NCBI GenBank assembly: GCA_024642465.1
Contig: JAHEBA010000033.1
Location: forward strand, 1 to 34,944
DNA: 34,944 nucleotides
Direction of reading: 5' to 3'
DNA from: Alphaproteobacteria bacterium
Lineage (GTDB): Bacteria; Pseudomonadota; Alphaproteobacteria; Rhizobiales; Aestuariivirgaceae
Position numbers and translations under genes: made by a program. The notes below the pieces were generated by a model. The model saw nothing but the letters and a program-made list of their open reading frames with translations, was not told the origin of the DNA and ran no database searches. This document shows positions 22,938-31,545 of the stretch, one piece after another. Position 1 is the first letter of the stretch, and each line of letters begins with the position of its first letter.

Positions 22938-24332
22938 TTGACCGCCGAGATACTGGCGCGGATGCAATTTGCATTCACCGTATCGTTTCACATCATATTC
23001 CCGGCCTTTTCCATCGGCCTGGCCAGCTACCTTGCGGTACTCAACGGCCTTTGGCTGTGGACCGGCAGGCGCGACTATCTCACCCTGTTCGACTACTGGA
23101 AGAAGATCTTCGCTGTGGCGTTTGGCATGGGCGTGGTCTCCGGCCTCGTCATGTCATACCAGTTCGGCACCAACTGGTCGGTGTTCTCCGACAGGACCGG
23201 ACCGGTCCTCGGTCCCCTGATGGCATACGAGGTGCTGTCAGCCTTCTTCCTCGAGGCCGGCTTCCTCGGCATCATGCTGTTTGGCCGCGAGCGCGTCGGC
23301 AACGGCCTGCACATGTTTGCCACCGCCATGGTCGCCTTCGGCACCCTGATGTCCGCCACCTGGATCCTGTCGGTGAACTCCTGGATGCAGACACCCGCCG
23401 GCTACGCCATCAACGAGGCCGGCCAGTTCGTGCCGGAAGACTGGTCGGCCATCGTGTTGAACCCCTCCTTCCCCTACCGTCTCGTCCACATGGTGCTCGC
23501 CGCCTACCTCACCACCGCACTCGTGGTAGGCGCGACAGCGGCCTGGCACCTGCTCAAGGGTCTCACCACGGGTCCCGTGCGCACCGACTTCTCCATGGCC
23601 ATGTGGATGGCAGCGCTGGTTACACCCGTCCAGATTTTCGCCGGTGACATGCATGGCCTCAACACGCTCGAACACCAGCCGGTCAAGGTGATGGCCATGG
23701 AAGGCCACTTCGACAGCCATCCGGACGGAGCACCCCTGATCCTGTTCGGCATTCCCGACCAGTCCGAAAAGCGCGTCGATTACGCCATCCAGATCCCCAA
23801 GGCCTCCAGCCTCATCCTGAAGCACGACCTGAATGCGCCGCTTGCCGGCCTCGATACCGTGCCTGACGAGAACGAACCGCCGGTCGCCATCGTGTTCTGG
23901 TCTTTCCGCGTCATGGTTGGCCTCGGCTTTGCCATGCTGGGACTCGGTCTGTGGTCGCTGTGGGCCCGCTGGCGCGGCAGCCTTTACGACTGGACGTGGC
24001 TGCACCGGGCAGCCCTGGTCATGGGACCTGCCGGCTTCGTTGCTATACTCGCCGGATGGGTCACCACCGAGGTCGGCCGCCAGCCCTTCACCGTCTACGG
24101 CCTGCTGCGCACCTCGGACTCGCTTTCGCCCATCGATGCGCCGGCCGTTGCCGCCTCGCTGGCCTCGTTCGCCGTGGTCTACTTCTTCGTCTTCGGCGCT
24201 GGCGTGTTCTACCTGCTTCGGCTGATGTCGGAACCGCCGGAAACCCACGACGATGCGCTGTCCTTAGGCCCGCTGCGCTCGGCCGGCGTCAACCCCGCCG
24301 CGCGCGCCATCGTTGCAGAACCGGGAGAATGA
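22938..24332 (+). CDS. cydA: Cytochrome bd (CIO-type) ubiquinol oxidase subunit I
   Basis: This is the 464-residue subunit I of a bd-type quinol oxidase, an inner-membrane enzyme reducing oxygen to water without proton pumping. It has about nine membrane helices. Heme ligands are visible as H18 (VSFHIIFPAF) and H184 (RLVHMV), with E98 and E106 in the conserved acidic pair. The quinol region shows HQPVKVMAMEGHF, and GRQPFTVYGLLRTSD follows further on. The short Q-loop and the latter motif mark the cyanide-insensitive (CioA) branch. The only open start in frame is the TTG at 22938, because the ATG three codons before it is followed by an in-frame TAA. The gene is followed by cydB after a three-base gap. 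Confidence 0.92.
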   Translation: MTAEILARMQFAFTVSFHIIFPAFSIGLASYLAVLNGLWLWTGRRDYLTLFDYWKKIFAVAFGMGVVSGLVMSYQFGTNWSVFSDRTGPVLGPLMAYEVLSAFFLEAGFLGIMLFGRERVGNGLHMFATAMVAFGTLMSATWILSVNSWMQTPAGYAINEAGQFVPEDWSAIVLNPSFPYRLVHMVLAAYLTTALVVGATAAWHLLKGLTTGPVRTDFSMAMWMAALVTPVQIFAGDMHGLNTLEHQPVKVMAMEGHFDSHPDGAPLILFGIPDQSEKRVDYAIQIPKASSLILKHDLNAPLAGLDTVPDENEPPVAIVFWSFRVMVGLGFAMLGLGLWSLWARWRGSLYDWTWLHRAALVMGPAGFVAILAGWVTTEVGRQPFTVYGLLRTSDSLSPIDAPAVAASLASFAVVYFFVFGAGVFYLLRLMSEPPETHDDALSLGPLRSAGVNPAARAIVAEPGE

Positions 24333-24335
24333 GCC

Positions 24336-25343
24336 ATGGAGTTTGAAATTCTCGCCTTCATCTGGGCCGGCCTTATCGCCTTTGCGGTGCTGCTCTACGT
24401 GGTGCTCGGCGGGTTCGACCTCGGCGTCGGCATGTTGTTCCCCACCGGCCGCAACGAGGAAGAGCAAGACGTGATGATGAACACGGTGGCTCCCGTCTGG
24501 GACGGCAACGAGACCTGGCTGATCCTCGGCGGCGGCGGCCTGTTTGCGGTGTTTCCGCTGGCCTATGCCGTCGTCATGCCAGCCTTGTACATGCCCATCA
24601 TCCTGATGTTGCTGGCGCTGGTGTTCCGTGGTGTTGCCTTCGAATACCGCTGGCGCACTCAACGCTGGAAACCCGTCTGGAACCGCGCCTTCTTCCTCGG
24701 CTCCCTCGTCGCCTCGCTCATGCAGGGCATCGCGCTTGGCGCGCTGGTGCAGGGCATACACATCGAAGGCCGCGCCTATGCCGGCGGCTGGTGGGACTGG
24801 CTGACGCCGTTTTCCATCCTTACCGGCCTGGCGACCGCTGTTGGTTATGTGCTGCTGGGCGCCACCTGGCTGGTCATGAAGACAGAAGGCGCAATTCAGG
24901 AAAGGATGCGCCGCTATGCCCGTATCGCCGGCATAACCACGCTGGCCGCCATCGGGCTCGTAAGCATCCTCACCCCTTTCCAGGACCCGGTCTACTGGGA
25001 GCGCTGGTTCGCGTGGCCCACCATGCTGTATTCGGGCATCGTGCCGTTGCTGCTCGCCCTGGCAGCCTGGACCCTCTATACCGGCCTGCGCGACAAGCGC
25101 GACGCCACCCCGTTCCTTGCCTCGCTGGCCATCTTCATCCTGTCCTTCGCCGGCATCGGCATCAGCTTCTATCCGCACATGGTGCCGCCATCGTTGACCA
25201 TCTGGGACGCAGCCGCGCCCGCCTCAAGTCTTGCCTTCACCCTGGTCGGCGCGACCATCCTGCTGCCGGTCATCCTGGGCTACACGGCCTATGCCTACTG
25301 GGTGTTCAAGGGCAAGGTGAAGGCTGGCGAAGGCTATCACTAG
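24336..25343 (+). CDS. cydB: Cytochrome bd (CIO-type) ubiquinol oxidase subunit II
   Basis: This 335-residue subunit II pairs with CydA to form the bd oxidase. The N-terminus holds the family motif YVVLGGFDLGVGMLFP, then the PVWDGNETWLILGGGGLFA segment and the VFRGVAFEYRWR loop. About eight hydrophobic helices are evident. Its start lies three bases after the cydA stop with a GGGAG just before, so the two are translated from one message. Confidence 0.96.
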   Translation: MEFEILAFIWAGLIAFAVLLYVVLGGFDLGVGMLFPTGRNEEEQDVMMNTVAPVWDGNETWLILGGGGLFAVFPLAYAVVMPALYMPIILMLLALVFRGVAFEYRWRTQRWKPVWNRAFFLGSLVASLMQGIALGALVQGIHIEGRAYAGGWWDWLTPFSILTGLATAVGYVLLGATWLVMKTEGAIQERMRRYARIAGITTLAAIGLVSILTPFQDPVYWERWFAWPTMLYSGIVPLLLALAAWTLYTGLRDKRDATPFLASLAIFILSFAGIGISFYPHMVPPSLTIWDAAAPASSLAFTLVGATILLPVILGYTAYAYWVFKGKVKAGEGYH

Positions 25344-25345
25344 CC

Positions 25346-25477
25346 ATGACCACCCGGCGGCACCAATCCGATGCCGGGCCGTTGTGGAAGCGGCTGGCAT
25401 GGTTCATCGCCATCTGGTTCATGAGCGTGGCCGCGCTTGCCGCCGTCGCCTTCGTGCTCCGGCAAGTGGCGGTCTGA
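25346..25477 (+). CDS. DUF2474 small membrane subunit-like protein (CydX-like role)
   Basis: This 43-residue single-helix protein begins two bases after the cydB stop. It has the DUF2474 pattern LWKRLAWFIAIWFMSVAALA followed by a short VLRQVAV tail. DUF2474 genes commonly follow CIO-type cydAB, where they take the position of CydX/CydY in other bd operons and probably stabilise the oxidase. The gene is below usual ORF length limits. It converges on the gapR stop with a gap of only four bases, and no terminator is visible between them. Confidence 0.88.
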   Translation: MTTRRHQSDAGPLWKRLAWFIAIWFMSVAALAAVAFVLRQVAV

Positions 25478-25481
25478 AGGA

Positions 25482-25751
25482 TTACTCGTCTTCGCCCTGA
25501 TCGGCAGGCGCCATGCCCAGCGCGCTGAGATAGAGGTCGAGAATCGCCTCTTCCTCCTGCCGCTCGGCGGCGTCCTTCTTACGCAAGGACACTACCTTTC
25601 GCATGATCTTGGTGTCGAAGCCGGTACCCTTGGCTTCCGCGTAGACTTCCTTGATGTCGGCGGCGATGGCCTTCTTTTCTTCTTCCAGCCGCTCGATGCG
25701 GGCGATGAAGCTCTTGAGCTGGCCCTGCGCGAAATTGGTCTTGGCGTCCAT
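25482..25751 (-). CDS. gapR: GapR family nucleoid-associated protein (DUF2312)
   Basis: This 89-residue protein matches DUF2312/GapR, which forms a clamp-like tetramer around overtwisted DNA ahead of replication and transcription and is essential in Caulobacter. It is an uninterrupted coiled-coil: [20 protein letters not shown], then the conserved [20 protein letters not shown] core and a Glu-rich C-terminus. The length equals that of the Caulobacter protein. The ATG at 25751 follows GGGGAG at good spacing; the frame is open for 14 more codons upstream without a site. It ends the minus-strand run with DUF1244 and N-formylglutamate amidohydrolase. Confidence 0.93.
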   Translation of the reverse strand: MDAKTNFAQGQLKSFIARIERLEEEKKAIAADIKEVYAEAKGTGFDTKIMRKVVSLRKKDAAERQEEEAILDLYLSALGMAPADQGEDE

Positions 25752-25859
25752 GGCGGTTGCTCCCCGGACTAACTGAATTGATGGCCTACTCATGCGGGAC
25801 CCGAGCCGGACTTGTCCAGCGAAAGCCGTGCGTTTTGCGCAGCGAAGTTGCGAACTCTG

Positions 25860-26156
25860 CTAATGTCCCGGATGCGAGTGCTTCAGCTTCTCAGCCTGCT
25901 CCGCCGTCGCCTCGGTCTGGTACTTTTCCTTCCACTGGGCGTAGGGCATGCCATAGACGTGTTCGCGCGCGGCTTCCTTGTCGAGCGCCACGCCCTGTTC
26001 GTCCGCCGCGTCCTTCAGCCAGTTCGACAGGCAGTTGCGGCAGAACCCGCCCAGGTTCATCAGGTCGATGTTCTGCACATCAGTGCGCTTGCGCAGGTGG
26101 CTGACGAGGCGCCGGAACGCGGCAGCCTCGAGTTCGGTCATCGTCATGTCGTCCAT
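25860..26156 (-). CDS. DUF1244 family protein
   Basis: This 98-residue soluble protein has the diagnostic pattern FRRLVSHLRKRTDVQNIDLM followed by NLGGFCRNCLSNWL, then DKEAAREHVYGMPYAQWKE. The function is unknown; the Cys-x-x-Cys pair in the FCRNC motif could bind metal or be redox-active. GGAG lies about eight bases before the ATG at 26156. It starts 13 bases after the end of the amidohydrolase gene, implying co-transcription. Confidence 0.92.
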   Translation of the reverse strand: MDDMTMTELEAAAFRRLVSHLRKRTDVQNIDLMNLGGFCRNCLSNWLKDAADEQGVALDKEAAREHVYGMPYAQWKEKYQTEATAEQAEKLKHSHPGH

Positions 26157-26169
26157 CGGTTCGCTCCAC

Positions 26170-26988
26170 TCAACCAGATTGATGCAAGTTACTGATTTGC
26201 TTCTGTGCAATCATCGTTTCAAGGGCGCGTGCCAGCCGGTCCGTCCATTCGGCAATGCCCGCCTCTTCCGAAATCAGGTCCTGCCTCACCTCGATCAGTG
26301 TGTGCGGCAGCCCGCGCCGGACCGCGTGAACGTCCATGCAGTCGCCCTCGAGCCCACCCGCATAGGGTTCGTTGTCGCCCACGCACAGGCCCCCTTCCGC
26401 CTGCATGGCGGCGATGAACAGGTCGGAGAATCGCCGGTCGTCGTCCCACAGGAAGCCGATGTGCCAGGGCCGCGGCACGCCCTTCCAGGCCGGCGTGAAC
26501 GAGTGTATCGACATCAGTACCGGCGGCGTACCCTGCGCCACCGCGGCATCGATCTCGGCGCTGATCGCATTGTGATAGGGCCGGTGGAAATTGTTGAGCC
26601 GGTACTCGCGTTCCTCGCGCGAGATACCGGCATTGCCCGGCACCACCGCCCCGTCCGAAAGTTCCATGATCAGCGTCGGGTCCTTCTCGCCCCGGTTCGG
26701 GTCGATCAGCAGCCGCGAGAAGCAACTCAGCACCGCCGGCACGTCCAGCCGCGCCGCCAGCCGCGTGGTAACCTGCTCGACGCCGATGTCATATGCGATG
26801 TGGCGTTCGAACTCGCTTTCCGGCAGTCCGAGCGTGCCATAACGCTCCGGCAGCGCGTTGCGCGCATGGTCGCACACCAGCAACACACCGCGCTCGCGCG
26901 CGCCCGGCACCACATAGTGGCTGGCAAAACCGGCGCTGTCCGCACCGTTCCGGGCGGGTTGCTCCACGCTGGCAGGATGTAGGTTCAT
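26170..26988 (-). CDS. N-formylglutamate amidohydrolase family protein
   Basis: This 272-residue enzyme belongs to the FGase family that hydrolyses N-formyl-glutamate to glutamate and formate, or related acyl-amino acids. Visible signatures are LLVCDHARNALPERYG near residue 45, HIAYDIGVEQV with the conserved Asp/Gly, SRLLIDPNRG, the YHNAI segment, and SIHSFTP with the catalytic or metal His. No hut genes are near, so histidine degradation is not implied. The start at 26988 is the best ATG; the longer frame begins with GTG at 27042 and adds residues outside the family. Confidence 0.88.
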   Translation of the reverse strand: MNLHPASVEQPARNGADSAGFASHYVVPGARERGVLLVCDHARNALPERYGTLGLPESEFERHIAYDIGVEQVTTRLAARLDVPAVLSCFSRLLIDPNRGEKDPTLIMELSDGAVVPGNAGISREEREYRLNNFHRPYHNAISAEIDAAVAQGTPPVLMSIHSFTPAWKGVPRPWHIGFLWDDDRRFSDLFIAAMQAEGGLCVGDNEPYAGGLEGDCMDVHAVRRGLPHTLIEVRQDLISEEAGIAEWTDRLARALETMIAQKQISNLHQSG

Positions 26989-27246
26989 GGCATTCCGCAA
27001 TACAGGAACGTGGCCGTTCCTGTCCAGCGCGCTTGACCGCACACCCGAACACGTTAAAACGAAAGCAACGGCACTGCATTAATCTAGTCATTGTAAGGCC
27101 ACTTTTGCGATGGCACCCTTGCGCGGGCTGGTAACTGCGCATGCTGCGCGGCAGTTGCCGTCGGGCTGGGCAATCGGGTACACGATGAACTGTCAGCCGG
27201 TGGAAGAATTATCCCCGGCCGGAAACTTGGGTGGGATAGACTGCAT

Positions 27247-27693
27247 ATGAAGCGTTCTCGACTGTTTGCTCTCGCGTTCGCTGCGACGATGCTGGCCGGT
27301 GGATCGGCCCCGGCGCTGGCTGATCTCAAGCTGTGCAACCTCACGCCGAGCCGTGTCGGCGTGGCGCTCGGTTATGCCGACCAGCAGGGCTGGGCCTCAG
27401 AAGGCTGGTGGAACATTGCCGCCAATGCCTGCGAAACGCTGCTCAAGGGTCCGCTGATCGCGCGCTGGTACTACATCTACGCCGTCGACTATGACCACGG
27501 CGGCTCCTGGGGCGGTCCGGCCAAGATGTGCACCCGTGACAAGCTGTTCACAATTCGCGGCCATAACTCCTGTCAGGAGCGCGGCTACAACGAGACCGGC
27601 TTCTTCGAAGTGGACACCGGCGAGAACCTCGACTGGACCATCAAGCTCGAAGGTGCCAAGACCACCGCGGGCACCGGCCAGCCGACACAGTAG
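27247..27693 (+). CDS. DUF1036 exported protein
   Basis: This 148-residue protein has a Sec signal (MKRSRLFALAFAATMLAGG, cleavage near Ala-Leu-Ala) and a DUF1036 domain. Typical features are LKLCNLTPSRVGVALGYAD, the Trp-rich GWASEGWWNI, and repeated cysteines that likely form disulfides in the periplasm. The function is unknown. A GGGTGGGA stretch precedes the ATG. It lies 91 bases upstream of the pyruvate kinase gene, a neighbourhood I recall from other Rhizobiales. Confidence 0.9.
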   Translation: MKRSRLFALAFAATMLAGGSAPALADLKLCNLTPSRVGVALGYADQQGWASEGWWNIAANACETLLKGPLIARWYYIYAVDYDHGGSWGGPAKMCTRDKLFTIRGHNSCQERGYNETGFFEVDTGENLDWTIKLEGAKTTAGTGQPTQ

Positions 27694-27784
27694 CCGGACC
27701 CGCCTGCCGCACCGCCTGCCTTTCTATGCGCCGTAGCCGCCGGGCTAGTGGCGCCAACCGCTGCAAGAACAAGGAAACGGCATC

Positions 27785-29209
27785 ATGAGACGGCAACGCC
27801 AGGCCAAGATCGTCGCGACGCTCGGACCGGCCTCCTCAACCCCGGAAATGATCGAGAAGCTGTTTCTCGCCGGCGTCGATGTGTTCCGCATCAACATGAG
27901 CCATTCCGACCACGCCAACCTGAAGGCGCGGTATGAGGACATTCGCGCCATCGAGGCAAAGTACGCCCGCCCCATCGCCATCATGGTCGACCTGCAGGGC
28001 CCGAAGCTGCGCATCGGCACCTTCACCAGCGACAGCGTTACCATCAAGGCCGGCGACAGCTTCCGCCTCGACATGGATGAAACGCCCGGCGACACCTCCC
28101 GCGTGTACCTGCCGCATCCGGAAATCTTCGCCGCCGTGAAGCCGGGCGAGCACCTGCTGCTCAATGACGGCCGCGTGCGGCTTGAAGTCACCGCAGCCGA
28201 CGGCAAGGTCATCGACACCCGCGTGGTGTTCGGTGGCATCCTGTCGGCAAGGAAGGGCGTCAACCTGCCCGACACCATCATCCCGCTCACACCCCTGACG
28301 GAGAAGGATCTGGCCGACCTCGACTATGCGCTCACCCTCGACATCGACTGGGTTGCGCTGTCCTTCGTGCAACAGCCCTCCGACATCGAGGAAGCCCGCG
28401 CCATCATCGGCGGCAAGGCCGGCATCATGGTCAAGGTCGAGAAGCCATCGGCCCTCAACTTCCTCGACGACATCGTCACCGCCACCGACGCCATCATGGT
28501 CGCCCGCGGCGACCTTGGCGTTGAACTGCCGCTCGAGGCCGTACCCGGCTGGCAGAAGCGCATGGTCCGCGCCTGCCGCCGCGCCGGCAAGCCGGTCGTC
28601 GTCGCCACCCAGATGCTCGAGTCGATGGTCAACGAACCGGTGCCCACCCGCGCCGAGGTATCCGACGTCGCTACCGCCCTGTTCGAGGGTGCCGACGCCA
28701 TCATGCTGTCGGCCGAGTCGGCTGCCGGCAAGTGGCCCGAAAAGGCCGTGCAGACCATGGACAAGATTGCCCAGTCCATCGAGCGCGACCCGCTCTACAG
28801 GGGCATCATCTCCAATGCCCGCACCGACCCGAACCCGACTTCCGCCGACGCCATCGCCAACGCCGCGCGCACTGTCGCCGAAACGCTCAACGTCGCGGCA
28901 ATCGTCTGCTACACCGGCTCCGGTTCGACCGGCCTGCGGGTCGCCCGCGAGCGCCCCTTCCTGCCGATCATCGCGCTCACGCCCAGCATCTCCACCGGCC
29001 GCAGGCTGGCCGTGTGCTGGGGCCTGCACTGCGTCCACACCGAGGACGCCAAGGACCTCGACGACATGGTGTTCCGCGCCGTGTCGATCGCCTACAACGA
29101 GAAGTTCGCCGATGCCGGCGACCGCATCGTGATCACTGCGGGCGTGCCGTTACGCACGCCGGGCAAGACCAACATGCTGCGCGTGGCCCGGGTCGCCGCG
29201 CCCGAATAG
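27785..29209 (+). CDS. pyk: Pyruvate kinase
   Basis: This 474-residue enzyme makes pyruvate and ATP from phosphoenolpyruvate and ADP. The start (AKIVATLGPASSTPEMIEKL), the FRINMSHSDH segment, catalytic K217 with E219 (MVKVEKPS), the Mg-binding D243 in MVARGDLG, and the TQMLESMV and SAESAAGKWP motifs are all intact. The C-terminal allosteric domain includes YTGSGSTGLRVARERP. The length is typical of bacterial enzymes. AAGGAAA precedes the ATG. A LysE-type exporter follows after 15 bases. Confidence 0.97.
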   Translation: MRRQRQAKIVATLGPASSTPEMIEKLFLAGVDVFRINMSHSDHANLKARYEDIRAIEAKYARPIAIMVDLQGPKLRIGTFTSDSVTIKAGDSFRLDMDETPGDTSRVYLPHPEIFAAVKPGEHLLLNDGRVRLEVTAADGKVIDTRVVFGGILSARKGVNLPDTIIPLTPLTEKDLADLDYALTLDIDWVALSFVQQPSDIEEARAIIGGKAGIMVKVEKPSALNFLDDIVTATDAIMVARGDLGVELPLEAVPGWQKRMVRACRRAGKPVVVATQMLESMVNEPVPTRAEVSDVATALFEGADAIMLSAESAAGKWPEKAVQTMDKIAQSIERDPLYRGIISNARTDPNPTSADAIANAARTVAETLNVAAIVCYTGSGSTGLRVARERPFLPIIALTPSISTGRRLAVCWGLHCVHTEDAKDLDDMVFRAVSIAYNEKFADAGDRIVITAGVPLRTPGKTNMLRVARVAAPE

Positions 29210-29224
29210 GCGGAGCGTTGGTCC

Positions 29225-29869
29225 ATGCCGGTCGATGTGCACGTGCTGGCCGCCTTCGCAGCTGCAAGCTTCGTGTTGCTGATCATCCCCGGCCCCACCA
29301 TCATCCTGGTGATCAGCCAGGCGCTGGCCGATGGCCGCCAGGTGGCGCTGGCTTCGGTGGCGGGCGTCGGCCTGGGCGACCTCTTGGCCGCCACCTTGTC
29401 GCTCATTGGCGTCGGCACCGTGCTGGCCGCATCAGCCACCGCCTTCACCGTCATCAAGTGGATCGGCGCGGCCTACCTGGTCTGGATCGGCATCGGCATG
29501 TGGCGTACCCCCGTGACGCCGCCTGACATGTCCCGGGCCACCACGGGGACGGACGCGCCTTCGCGCGCCTGGCCGGTGTTCCGCGACGCCTTCCTCGTTA
29601 CCCTGTTCAACCCCAAGGGCATCGTGTTCTTCCTCGCCTTCGTGCCGCAGTTCATCACGCCGGCCAAGGCTTTCGCACCGCAGGCTGCCGTCCTCGTCGT
29701 CACCTTCGTGATCCTCGGCATGCTCAACGCCGCCGCCTATGCGCTGCTTGCAAGTTCGGCGCGCCAGTGGATCCGCCAGCCGTCCGTGCTGCGCGCCGCC
29801 ACCCGCACCGGCAGCGTGTTCCTGATCTCGGCGGGAATTGCGTCTGCTTTCGTGCGCAGAGCGGCCTGA
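29225..29869 (+). CDS. LysE/RhtB family amino-acid exporter
   Basis: This 214-residue inner-membrane protein has about six hydrophobic helices and the family signature near the N-terminus, FVLLIIPGPTIILVISQAL, then GVGLGDLLAATLSLIGVG and the central FLVTLFNPKGIVFFLAFVPQF. Members export amino acids such as homoserine or threonine; the substrate here cannot be told. GGCGGAG lies before the ATG. It may be read through from pyk. It converges on the next gene with a three-base gap. Confidence 0.92.
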   Translation: MPVDVHVLAAFAAASFVLLIIPGPTIILVISQALADGRQVALASVAGVGLGDLLAATLSLIGVGTVLAASATAFTVIKWIGAAYLVWIGIGMWRTPVTPPDMSRATTGTDAPSRAWPVFRDAFLVTLFNPKGIVFFLAFVPQFITPAKAFAPQAAVLVVTFVILGMLNAAAYALLASSARQWIRQPSVLRAATRTGSVFLISAGIASAFVRRAA

Positions 29870-29872
29870 ACC

Positions 29873-31399
29873 CTATTCCACCCGCGCCTGGTCGGTGAAC
29901 CCGACCAGCCGGTCGATCGGCGCATAGTCGTCGGTGAGCACCATTCCGTACCGCGCAATCAGCGCCTCGACCCACCGGTCCGACAGTGCGCCATAATGCG
30001 CCGGGTCCGGCGAACGCGCCAGGAAGCTGCCCTCGGGCGTTGGCCTGTTACCCGCCGCCACCACGAAAACCTTGCGCTCGCGCGGCGCCGGCGGGCGCTG
30101 GATGGTCCACACCTCCACCACCGGAAACACCTGCTTCAGCGTCGCCACGATGGCGCCCAGTGCCTGCAGCCGGTGCTCGAAGTCGACGATGTTCATCAGG
30201 TAGCTGCCGTCGGGTTCCAGCCGGTCGCGCACCAGCTCGAAGAACTCCTTCGTGATCAGGTGGGCCGGCACTGCGATGTCGGTGAAGGCATCGCCGATGA
30301 TCACGTCATGACGCTCATCGGGCCGCATCAGCAGCGCGGAGCGTGCATCCTCGTGCAGCACCCGCGCCGTTGCCGGGTCGAACCAGAAGTCGCTCGCCGC
30401 CAGCTCCGTCACGCCGGGGTCGATCTCGGCCACCGTCACCGGCCCGGTCTTCCTTGCCGCAAACCCGCGCGGCACCGAGTACGATCCGCCACCGATGAAG
30501 AACGACGAAAACGCGCGGCCCCCCGTCCGCCGCCGCGCCAATTCGTCCAGCATCGCGGAGTGCTCGTTGAACATCACCTCCGGCAGGTCGCGCGCCGAAA
30601 TGCCGTGCACCAGGTGGTCGATCACCATGATTCTGACGGGGCTCGCCGGATCGGCGCTCACGTCGATGGTGCGGATGCAGAAATACCGGCTCTCCCGGTC
30701 GCACGCGCCCGGCGCCGTCACCCCCGCCCCCGCCAGCGCCGCCGCCGCAATCACCGCCGCCGCCGCGCCACCGGCCTTCACGCCTGCCAGACGGCCCGCA
30801 TACATGAAGCACACCGCCGCCGCCACGACGTATACGGCGGTCACCACCGCCAGCGTCAGCGCCGAGCCCAGCCACGAGATGAACACGAAGCCCGCCAGCA
30901 GCGTGCCGGCAATCGCCCCCACCGCACCGGAAGCGAACATCGCCCCCAGCGCCCGGCCCTGCCGGCCATCTTCGCTCGATGTCACCGCGATCTGCGCAAG
31001 CACCGGCGCAGGCACGCCGGCAAAGAACGACGGCAGGAAGAATACGGCCGTGGTCAGAATGACGATGGCCCACAGCGGATTGCCTGCGCTGGTCAGCACC
31101 GGCCCGGCCAGCCAGTTGAGCAGCACCACGCAAACACCCGTGGTCAGCGCCGCCGCGACAAGCGCCCACCCGGTAGCCCTCAACGCTGCATCCGGCTTCT
31201 TCTCGGCAAATCGCCCGCCCAGCCAGTGCCCGGCGGAGAAGCCCGCCAGCACCACCGCGATCACCGACGTCCAGGTGTAAAGCGACATGCCCACGTGCGG
31301 CGCCAGCAGGCGGCCGGCGACGATCTCCACCACCAGGCTCGCCGCAGACACCACCGCCTGCAGCAACACCAACACCGCCAATCCCGGAACCCACGCCAT
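29873..31399 (-). CDS. Membrane-fused spermidine synthase-like protein
   Basis: This 508-residue protein has an N-terminal half with seven or eight membrane helices (about 1-230), beginning SAASLVVEIVAGRLLAPHVG, and a C-terminal Rossmann methyltransferase-fold domain (about 290-490) of the spermidine synthase superfamily. The nucleotide motif is FIGGGSYSVPRG, followed by AEIDPGVTELA and DVIIGDAFTD. The aminopropyltransferase hallmark DSTDP is not present, so polyamine synthesis is doubtful. Such fusions are widespread and mostly uncharacterised. The start at 31399 fits the family. It is transcribed toward the LysE gene. Confidence 0.87.
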   Translation of the reverse strand: MAWVPGLAVLVLLQAVVSAASLVVEIVAGRLLAPHVGMSLYTWTSVIAVVLAGFSAGHWLGGRFAEKKPDAALRATGWALVAAALTTGVCVVLLNWLAGPVLTSAGNPLWAIVILTTAVFFLPSFFAGVPAPVLAQIAVTSSEDGRQGRALGAMFASGAVGAIAGTLLAGFVFISWLGSALTLAVVTAVYVVAAAVCFMYAGRLAGVKAGGAAAAVIAAAALAGAGVTAPGACDRESRYFCIRTIDVSADPASPVRIMVIDHLVHGISARDLPEVMFNEHSAMLDELARRRTGGRAFSSFFIGGGSYSVPRGFAARKTGPVTVAEIDPGVTELAASDFWFDPATARVLHEDARSALLMRPDERHDVIIGDAFTDIAVPAHLITKEFFELVRDRLEPDGSYLMNIVDFEHRLQALGAIVATLKQVFPVVEVWTIQRPPAPRERKVFVVAAGNRPTPEGSFLARSPDPAHYGALSDRWVEALIARYGMVLTDDYAPIDRLVGFTDQARVE

Positions 31400-31545
31400 C
31401 TCGATCCGCTGTCTTGTTGAACCCGGTTTCCCGTTTCACCCGGCTTTGCCTGCCTTGGCAACCGTTTTCGAACACAACCGGTCAGCGCCGGCGCCGCAAA
31501 CCATGCTGCTGCGGCATCGGTCGATGTGTCCGGGCCTTCGCAGCC

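Noticed and set aside
27836..29038. Minus-strand open frame of 400 codons opposite pyk
   Set aside because: It is antisense to an unmistakable pyruvate kinase and has low-complexity Gly/Asp/Val composition.
29996..31420. Plus-strand open frame of 474 codons opposite the spermidine-synthase-like gene
   Set aside because: The translation is dominated by Arg, His and Gln, typical of a shadow frame; the minus-strand gene has membrane helices and a Rossmann motif.
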